From positions 1 to 37,585 of the forward strand of contig JAHHHS010000069.1 in the NCBI GenBank assembly GCA_019359215.1: a DNA stretch of 37,585 nucleotides, written 5' to 3'. The notes beneath the pieces were generated by a model, which saw nothing but the letters and a program-made list of their open reading frames with translations, had not been told where the DNA came from and made no database searches. Position numbers and translations under genes: made by a program. This DNA is from Nostoc indistinguendum CM1-VF10 (GTDB taxonomy: Bacteria > Cyanobacteriota > Cyanobacteriia > Cyanobacteriales > Nostocaceae). Shown one piece after another: positions 32,016 through 37,585 of the stretch (position 1 is the stretch's first letter; each line of letters opens with the position of its first letter).

Positions 32016-32181
32016 CTCCAATTCGCAATTCGCAAGTCGCAATTCGCAATTTCCGTCTCCACAACTTAAGTTAGGGGCTTGAACATTGATACTACAATAA
32101 ATTGAGTAGCTTATATCTCCGAATGAATTAATTTACAATTTTGTCCGCAATTGCGAATTGCGAACTGCGAATTGCGAATTG
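32016..32181. mobile_element. Heptad-repeat MITE in the response regulator
   Basis: Both ends are built of AATTCGC heptads in inverted orientation (left CAATTCGCAATTCGCAAG, right complement CAATTCGCAATTCGCAGT). A 9-bp near-duplicate borders it: TTCCGTCAT at 32007-32015 and TTCGGTCAT at 32182-32190. The interior is AT-rich and non-coding. It splits the regulator exactly between F and GH. Confidence 0.82.
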
Positions 32182-32577
32182 TTCGGTCATGGGGCTGATT
32201 CTTATATGCTCAAGAGTGCTGATGTAGAATTGATTGAACTAGCCATCAATAGAGCTTACTCTGATGAATGTCTACTCGACCCCAAGCTGGCTAAAAAATT
32301 ATTAGAAAACCTTTATCAAAACAGATATATTGACCCTAGTTTTGCTGACAAAAACTTGTTTGAACCTCCCACTGAGCGACAAATACAAGTGCTGCGTTTA
32401 CTGGCTCAGGGTTTGATTTTTGAACAGATTGCCAAAGAAATGTTTCTCTCTGTTAGTACAGTCAAAAATTATGCCAGTGATTTGTATAGTAAGTGGCACG
32501 TCAAGAACCGTTATGAGGCGATAAAAAGAGGGGCGATGCTTGGTTACATTGACTATAACTTGATTGTGAATGAATGA
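32182..32577 (+). pseudogene. NarL-type response regulator, LuxR half
   Basis: Residues FGHGADSYMLKSADVELIEL (end of receiver, with conserved Lys) are followed by a linker and a LuxR/GerE helix-turn-helix (TERQIQVLRLLAQGLIFEQI, AKEMFLSVSTVKNYASDLYS). An internal ATG could give a receiver-less HTH protein, which might still bind DNA. Confidence 0.82.
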
Positions 32578-32621
32578 TGTATTAGTGATGACTACTAAAG
32601 GGTAAAATTAGAATAAATATT

Positions 32622-33188
32622 TTATTTTTTCAACAATGCAACAATGACAGTTACAAAAATATTTGTGATGCTAAGGATGATAACAGACCAAAGTTGCCAT
32701 CTTTTGATTACTTCTTCACGGGCTTCAAGATTTCCTTTTCTAAGTCTTTCGATATGTTGTAAACCCCAATCGATAATTGAGAGTGAAGAAGGAGGCGCAT
32801 CTTTTTCTATACGAAATTGACTACGGAAAATATCATCAACCGTTAATTCTTCAATTGCCTTTAACTGTAATGTCTCGTTCTCCAAATCACGAATCCAAGC
32901 TGGACGCTTACTGATATGTGATTGCATCTCAATCTTCCATTCGTTCAAACGGCGCAAAGGTACTTTCGGTCGAAACAACTCACCCCGTTCTTCTACAAGG
33001 CTTTCTAGATCGTAATTATTGGGTAGGTTAAGTCGATATTTTATTCCTTTGTAAGTCATGATGGATATAGGATCATTACAAGCTAAAACCCATGCAGCCG
33101 AAAGGATATCAAACTTATCGCGGCTATTGATCAATTGAGGTCTTTTCTTCATCACTATTTTTATATATTGGGGAAACACCGACATCAT
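32622..33188 (-). CDS. Membrane-tailed hypothetical protein
   Basis: Up to 188 aa; an internal ATG (MKKRPQLINSRDKFDILSAA, 33152) is a likely alternative start. A soluble charged body is followed by a C-terminal hydrophobic tail (WSVIILSITNIFVTVIVALL) near residues 166-186, so it is probably tail-anchored. Family not recognised. Confidence 0.5.
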   Translation of the reverse strand: MMSVFPQYIKIVMKKRPQLINSRDKFDILSAAWVLACNDPISIMTYKGIKYRLNLPNNYDLESLVEERGELFRPKVPLRRLNEWKIEMQSHISKRPAWIRDLENETLQLKAIEELTVDDIFRSQFRIEKDAPPSSLSIIDWGLQHIERLRKGNLEAREEVIKRWQLWSVIILSITNIFVTVIVALLKK

Positions 33189-33362
33189 CCCCGTTAGGAG
33201 AAGATGACTATTTACAATGTTTACTCACATTGGGCAAAGTCCTTATTATACAAGTAGTGTTTCAAACCACTCTAGATTGTAAACGTTTGTTGCAGTAGCA
33301 ATTTTCTAAAAGAAGGCTATAGCTGAAAATTCATTAGTCAATTTATTAATTTTTCTCACTGG

Positions 33363-33538
33363 GAATCCTTCAACATTCCCGTCAACAACTCCGACATTTC
33401 CCACAGGTCTTTATTCCGGTTGTCATCATAAATCATCAACGTGCGCGGGTCAGCATAACCGCTCAACTTCTGCACCTTTCTGATATTTCCGCCTGTGACA
33501 TCAAGCGCCGCCGTAATCGCTGAATGCCTTTTGCACAC
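33363..33538 (-). pseudogene. Integrase 3'-end fragment
   Basis: 164 bp aligned without gaps to 35898-36061 (the end of the intact integrase gene); I count 15 mismatches, about 91 percent. It encodes HSAITAALDVTGGNIRKVQK and LMIYDDNRNKDLWEMSELLT but the conserved His is Tyr (SGYADPRTL). Similarity stops abruptly at 33526. It lies in direct orientation to the intact gene and flanks the glycosyltransferase-methyltransferase pair. Confidence 0.85.
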
Positions 33539-33604
33539 GTTTATATGAATATATGGCAGTTTTCTGGTATATATTACATCAACTTCTAATTACCAATAAA
33601 TAAA

Positions 33605-34879
33605 ATGACTCATTATGGCTTAATTTGCCCAGCCTCGACAGGTCATCTCAACACCATGCTCCCTTTAGGGAAAGAACTACAACAACGTGGTCATCGTGTT
33701 ACTTTATTTGGTTTCCGTGATGCCGAAGCTAGAACAGTAGCAGCAGGGCTGGAATATTGCGCCATTGGTGAAGCTGAATTTCCCCCTGGTATCAATGCAC
33801 AAACCCTCGCTAAATTGGGTCAACTCAGTGGACGTGCTGCATTGCAATACACTGTTCAGTTACTTAAGGATGGTGCATCTGTGAGACTCAGAGATGCACC
33901 ATCGGTGATAAAAAATGCGGGTGTAGAAGCACTGTTAATAGACCAACTCAACCTTGAAGGCGGAACTATTGCAGATGTTCTAAAACTTCCCTTTATTACT
34001 ATTTGTAGTGCTGTGGTGATTAATCGAGAGGTTAGCATTCCTCCTTATATAACCAACTGGAGTTATAACCCAGCTTGGTGGGCAAGACTGCGTAATAAAA
34101 TCGGCTATCAAGTCTTAAATCGCGTCGGTAAACCTATCAGCGAAATTATAAATGAATATCGTCAACAGAAGAATTTACCTCCCTACATTAGTCCTAATCA
34201 ACGATATTCTCAGTTAGCGCAAATCAGTCAACAACCAGCCCAATTAGAGTTTCCCAGAGAGAATTTACCTCAATGCTTCCATTTCACCGGCCCTTTTCAT
34301 AGTTCAATCGGTCGGGAGCTTCTTGATTTTCCTTTTGAAAAATTGACTGGACAAACCTTAATTTATGCCTCGATGGGAACTATACAAAATCGGCTGCTAG
34401 GAATTTTTCAATCTATTGCTGAAGCTTGTCAAGATTTGGATGCTCAATTAGTAATTTCTTTGGGTGGTTCTACAAGTCCATCAGCTTTACAAGAGCTACC
34501 CGGTCAACCTCTAGTTGTTAAATATGCCCCACAATTGGAGTTGTTGCAAAAAGCAAATCTTACCATCACTCATGCAGGGTTGAATACCACATTGGAAAGT
34601 TTAACAAATGGTGTGCCAATGGTGGCGATTCCAATTACTAATGACCAACCAGGGGTAGCTTCCCGCATAGTTTGGTCAGGATGTGGTGAGGCTGTACCCA
34701 TCAAGAAAGTAACGGTTTCTAAGCTAAGAACAGCCATTCAAAAGGTGTTGACAGAAGAAAAGTACCAAAAGAATGCTCTCAGATTACAAAACGCAATTAA
34801 GACAGCAGGGGGAGTTAGCCGAGCTGCTGATATTGTTGAGCAAGTTGTATCTACGGGTAAACCTGTTCTTTCTCAGTAA
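33605..34879 (+). CDS. MGT-type UDP-glycosyltransferase
   Basis: 424 aa GT-B fold (GT1-like). N-terminal HYGLICPASTGHLNTMLPLG with the expected His near residue 13-14. C-terminal donor-binding motif HAGLNTTLESLTNGVPMVAI PITNDQPGVASRIVWSG, including the NDQP variant of the family's final acidic-Gln pair. It resembles cyanobacterial glycosyltransferases that decorate carotenoids, lipids or secondary metabolites; substrate unknown. Cytoplasmic, no signal. It is followed by a methyltransferase and both sit between two integrase 3' ends, as a cargo module. Confidence 0.85.
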   Translation: MTHYGLICPASTGHLNTMLPLGKELQQRGHRVTLFGFRDAEARTVAAGLEYCAIGEAEFPPGINAQTLAKLGQLSGRAALQYTVQLLKDGASVRLRDAPSVIKNAGVEALLIDQLNLEGGTIADVLKLPFITICSAVVINREVSIPPYITNWSYNPAWWARLRNKIGYQVLNRVGKPISEIINEYRQQKNLPPYISPNQRYSQLAQISQQPAQLEFPRENLPQCFHFTGPFHSSIGRELLDFPFEKLTGQTLIYASMGTIQNRLLGIFQSIAEACQDLDAQLVISLGGSTSPSALQELPGQPLVVKYAPQLELLQKANLTITHAGLNTTLESLTNGVPMVAIPITNDQPGVASRIVWSGCGEAVPIKKVTVSKLRTAIQKVLTEEKYQKNALRLQNAIKTAGGVSRAADIVEQVVSTGKPVLSQ

Positions 34880-34929
34880 ATGCCTGAGAGGTTGTTTGAA
34901 AAGTATTTCGCTGTGACTTTAGGCACTTT

Positions 34930-35011
34930 TAGATCCCCCCTAACCCCCCGATAAATTTGGGGGAATCGGAATCAAAGTTCCCCAATTTATCGGGGGATTT
35001 AGAGGGATCTA
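34930..35011. repeat. Palindromic interspersed repeat
   Basis: TAGATCCCCCCTAACCCCCC and its near complement (GGGGGATTTAGAGGGATCTA) around a central GGGGAATCGGAATCAAAGTTCC. It is a type of C-rich palindrome frequent in Nostoc genomes. Confidence 0.75.
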
Positions 35012-35134
35012 GGATTTTTGATACCGACAACAGAACTTTTCAAACATCCTCTGATACCTATTTATATATGATTAACCAGGAAACCTTTGCCAAAAAGGAT
35101 AAATTAAATATTCACCAAATAGCTTCAAGAAATT

Positions 35135-35881
35135 ATGCAGAAATTGAATTTACCAAATAATTTAGAAATTTACTGTCTTGGCAAGGAGGAAACAGAATAT
35201 ATATATCAAGAAATATTTATTGAACAGCAATATTTACAGCATGGCATTACTATTAATGATGGTGACTGTATTATTGACGTTGGTGCTAATATAGGATTAT
35301 TTTCTATATTTTTGAGCAAATTGCATAAATCATTAAAGATATTAGCCTTTGAACCAGTTCAGCCAATATTTGAAGTTTTACAGGCAAATGTCAATTTGCA
35401 TTCTCTGGACAATATATCTCTACAAAATTATGGTTTGGGTTCAGAAAATATTTCAGAAACAGTGTTTACTTTCTATCCTAACATGGCTGGTAATTCGACA
35501 ACTAGACCTTGGGAGAAGTTAGCTCAACGAGAAGTAATGAATGTAGCTTTGAATCAGGAGATGGTGGAATACCTTTTTCAAAGCCAGGAGATTAAAGGTG
35601 AAATCAAAACATTATCTTCTGTAATTAACTCATTAGCTATTGAATCTATAGATTTATTAAAAATTGATGTAGAAGGAGAAGAATATGAGGTTTTGCGAGG
35701 CATAAACCAAAATGATTGGACTAAAATTAAACAAATAGTGCTTGAGGTTCATGACATAGAAGACAGAATAGATAAAATTAAAACCCTTCTAGAAAGTAAA
35801 AAATTTCAGATTATAGTTGAACAGAATAATTTAGTGCCGCCTACAATCAAAATATTTAATTTATATGCTGTCAGAAATTGA
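35135..35881 (+). CDS. FkbM-family methyltransferase
   Basis: 248 aa. SAM-binding motif I IIDVGANIGLFSIFLSKL near residue 48, acidic loop LAFEPVQPIFEVLQANV, and motif DLLKIDVEGEEYEVLRGI near 175, all typical of FkbM (PF05050). These enzymes O-methylate sugars or polyketides, so it probably acts with the neighbouring glycosyltransferase on one product. Start codon has no clear ribosome-binding site. AT-rich compared with the mob region, suggesting separate acquisition. Confidence 0.85.
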   Translation: MQKLNLPNNLEIYCLGKEETEYIYQEIFIEQQYLQHGITINDGDCIIDVGANIGLFSIFLSKLHKSLKILAFEPVQPIFEVLQANVNLHSLDNISLQNYGLGSENISETVFTFYPNMAGNSTTRPWEKLAQREVMNVALNQEMVEYLFQSQEIKGEIKTLSSVINSLAIESIDLLKIDVEGEEYEVLRGINQNDWTKIKQIVLEVHDIEDRIDKIKTLLESKKFQIIVEQNNLVPPTIKIFNLYAVRN

Positions 35882-35887
35882 GGATTT

Positions 35888-36910
35888 TCATTCGCTTGAA
35901 TCCTTCAACATTCCCGTCAACAATTCCGACATCTCCCACAGGTCTTTATTCCGGTTGTCATCATAAATCATCAGCGTTCTGGGGTCAGCATGACGGCTCA
36001 ATTTCTGCACCTTTCTGATATTCCCATCAGTGGCATCAAGCGCCGCCGTAATCGCCGAATGTCTTACCCTGTGCGGTGACATTGGTTTTTTGACTCCCAC
36101 CGCCTTAAAAGCAGTAGCCACTATTTTATAGATGGCATCCGTAGTCAATCTATGCCCTTCGTTATGAAAATCTAACGCTGTAAAAATTGGGAAATTGGCA
36201 TTCAAATCCCCCCGCGCTATCAACCAATCAGCAAGAGCAGCCGCCACACCCTTAGACATATCCAAATATTCTTCATTCGTTCCCTTACCCTTCCCCAAAA
36301 CTCTCAACTTGCGCCCATAAAAATCAAAGTCACCCACATTAAGATGACATATCTCCTGGCGACGCAAAGCTAAACCCCACAGCACCAGAAAAATCGCATA
36401 GTTGCGTTTACCAATCAACGTTTCTCTATCAAACTGCTGAATCACAACTGCTATCGCTTTGCTATCAACACCCCGCGTATCCCGATAAGCCTTAACCTTC
36501 TCCCCTGAAACATCCTCCAGGGAATAGTTGCACACGCCCAGCTTCCGCCCCATCTTCGCCAACGACTTAATTGCCGCCAGCCGCCGATTAATTGTCGCCT
36601 CCCGCAACCCAGATTTAATCAACATCGCCTTATACTTCAACACCACCATCACCGCTTGCTCTCGCTGCAAGTGCAAAAACTCCAACACGCTATCACCAGT
36701 CGGCGGTAAGCCTGTCATCTTCAAAAAAAAATCTTTCAAATCTTTCTCGTAAGCACGCCGAGTATTGGGGTTGCGCTTGTCTGCTAACAGCTGCGCCAAC
36801 ACATCTGGATCTTTGTCAAGTTGCGCGTCAAAATATCGAGCTAGAGGAGCATCTAAACACGCTTCTAACTCAACTTTAACTAGCTCACCAAATATTGGCT
36901 CGTTAGGCAT
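35888..36910 (-). CDS. Tyrosine recombinase (XerC/integrase type)
   Basis: 340 aa. A SAM-like core-binding domain spans about 40-130 (NPNTRRAYEKDLKDFFLKMT, REATINRRLAAIKSLAKMGR). The catalytic domain has the first Arg in GLALRRQEICHLNVGDF, Lys in LGKGKGTNEEY, HRVRHSAITAAL (His-x-x-Arg), RHADPRTLMIYDDN with the second His and the nucleophile Tyr. All catalytic residues are present. It could resolve plasmid dimers or integrate cassettes; the second, mutated 3' end at 33363-33526 supports past recombination around it. Confidence 0.92.
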   Translation of the reverse strand: MPNEPIFGELVKVELEACLDAPLARYFDAQLDKDPDVLAQLLADKRNPNTRRAYEKDLKDFFLKMTGLPPTGDSVLEFLHLQREQAVMVVLKYKAMLIKSGLREATINRRLAAIKSLAKMGRKLGVCNYSLEDVSGEKVKAYRDTRGVDSKAIAVVIQQFDRETLIGKRNYAIFLVLWGLALRRQEICHLNVGDFDFYGRKLRVLGKGKGTNEEYLDMSKGVAAALADWLIARGDLNANFPIFTALDFHNEGHRLTTDAIYKIVATAFKAVGVKKPMSPHRVRHSAITAALDATDGNIRKVQKLSRHADPRTLMIYDDNRNKDLWEMSELLTGMLKDSSE

Positions 36911-37303
36911 AAGTGCTTACTGCCTCGTTATTGATAATACAGCTTTCCAATAACGTTCATCATTACATACAATGTTCTTGCCAAGTGTGTTTACACAAGA
37001 TATGGCAAGAGCCACTTGTTGCGGAAGTCACTAAGTATCATTAGCACTGTGGTAGTCTGTAAAATTGCTGCTTTGATATCGAATTTGATATCAGTTTTGG
37101 TAGCACAAGAATATTGGGGACTCTTCCCCAAAGCGATGCCTGCGGTTCAAATAGCCAACACCCAAAAACTGCTGCCGTCTATGGGAAGTAGGCTAATATT
37201 ACCTACTCGTACTTTTTTTCAACGCAGTGTCTGGTTGTTTTCGTTTTACTCTGTTGAAAATTGTTCGAGCCACGGGATTTAAGGCGTTTGTTCTATCAAA
37301 GTC
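36911..37303. other. Intergenic upstream of integrase
   Basis: It contains a CTTGCCA/TGGCAAG inverted pair near 36974-37006 around GTGTTTACAC, a possible recombinase core, and otherwise no supportable gene. Confidence 0.35.
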
Positions 37304-37450
37304 TTAACCCTCATCAGCAGATTGCAAGACAATTGCATACAACTTTTGGCTAACCCGAAAGTCAGCAGTAGCAATTAACTGATCAATTAATGGTTTAATA
37401 GCTGGAATTAACCCTTGTTTTTTGGCTTGTAGCAAGACTCCCAACAGACC
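37304..37450 (-). pseudogene. DUF3368 toxin, C-terminal part
   Basis: 48 residues (GLLGVLLQAKKQGLIPAIKP, LIDQLIATADFRVSQKLYAI, VLQSADEG) and stop. They follow T117 of the fragment at 127-477 in frame when the IS and one copy of the 10-bp duplication are removed. LLGVLLxAKxxGLI is typical of the DUF3368 end. Confidence 0.9.
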
Positions 37451-37460
37451 CGTTACATTT
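37451..37460. repeat. Target-site duplication, right copy
   Basis: CGTTACATTT, identical to 127-136 in the same orientation, directly beside the IS end. Confidence 0.9.
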
Positions 37461-37585
37461 CAATACTGCTCGGTTAAGGGAAAATAGATGGTAGAATAAA
37501 TCATAATTTGTTCGCGTATGGTTTACGAGAACAAAAACAGCTAAAAACGCTGCTTGTACCTGAAGGCACTCTCGAAAAATTTAAT
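37461..37585 (+). mobile_element. Insertion sequence, 5' end with transposase start region
   Basis: The first 19 bases are the inverted complement of 108-126. An open plus-strand frame runs from about 37493 to the edge (LFAYGLREQKQLKTLLVPEG TLEKFN), with TTG at 37508 as a possible start. Its direction matches the transposase end seen at the left edge, so one IS copy spans the circular junction. Confidence 0.75.

Noticed and set aside
34957..35160. Plus-strand frame before the methyltransferase
   Set aside because: Its start lies within the C-rich palindrome and it overlaps the methyltransferase; probably chance.
37016..37282. Plus-strand frame of 88 codons near the right end
   Set aside because: No ribosome-binding site, no domain, low-complexity codon use.

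Overview
The window looks like a nearly complete, mobilizable plasmid from a filamentous, Nostoc-like cyanobacterium. The evidence is frequent HIP1 octamers (GCGATCGC), short heptad repeats of the ATTGCGA type, an rbp-rpsU gene pair, and a MobV relaxase fused to DUF3991/TOPRIM. The two window ends belong together. Both lie inside one insertion sequence (IS), with inverted ends at 108-126 and 37461-37479, flanked by the same 10-bp target duplication (127-136 and 37451-37460). The IS splits a PIN-like DUF3368 toxin gene whose halves rejoin in frame only if the molecule is circular. I infer a circular replicon broken at a repeated IS.

Layout. 1-2.2 kb: broken DUF3368 toxin, UPF0175 antitoxin, and a ParA partition operon with its small partner, bracketed by copies of one motif that is probably its operator/centromere. 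2.3-3.1 kb: cold-type RNA-binding protein and ribosomal protein S21. 3.1-9.2 kb: a leftward Hsp70 operon (TPR protein, J-like protein without HPD, GrpE, DnaK, zinc-ribbon/TPR protein). 9.2-14.9 kb: a 105-aa gene with a decayed copy elsewhere, an iteron field, a ParM/ParR-like pair whose actin is broken by a 163-bp MITE, a centromere-like repeat field, a probable oriT and the mobV relaxase. 15-18.1 kb: a large dCache-HAMP-PAS-GGDEF-EAL protein. 18.1-21.8 kb: small genes, gene remnants and strong palindromes. 21.8-25.4 kb: a primase-helicase, the likely replication protein.

25.5-31.5 kb is the least explained region: an RHH regulator with matching operators, then a compact ten-gene rightward cluster. 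It encodes an actin-like ATPase, a small probable DNA-binding partner, membrane, acidic and coiled-coil proteins, and a membrane-anchored P-loop ATPase with a C-terminal winged-helix-like region. It is followed by an array of AGACACC repeats. 31.7-37.3 kb: a NarL-type regulator broken by a heptad-repeat MITE, a membrane protein, a glycosyltransferase and an FkbM methyltransferase between two copies of an integrase 3' end, and a tyrosine recombinase.

Taken together, the window carries three partition-type systems (one broken), one replication protein, one relaxase and cargo for protein quality control, cold response, c-di-GMP signalling and glycan or lipid modification. Several genes are interrupted by small elements with recognisable target duplications, so the plasmid looks like a cointegrate in which redundant modules are decaying.
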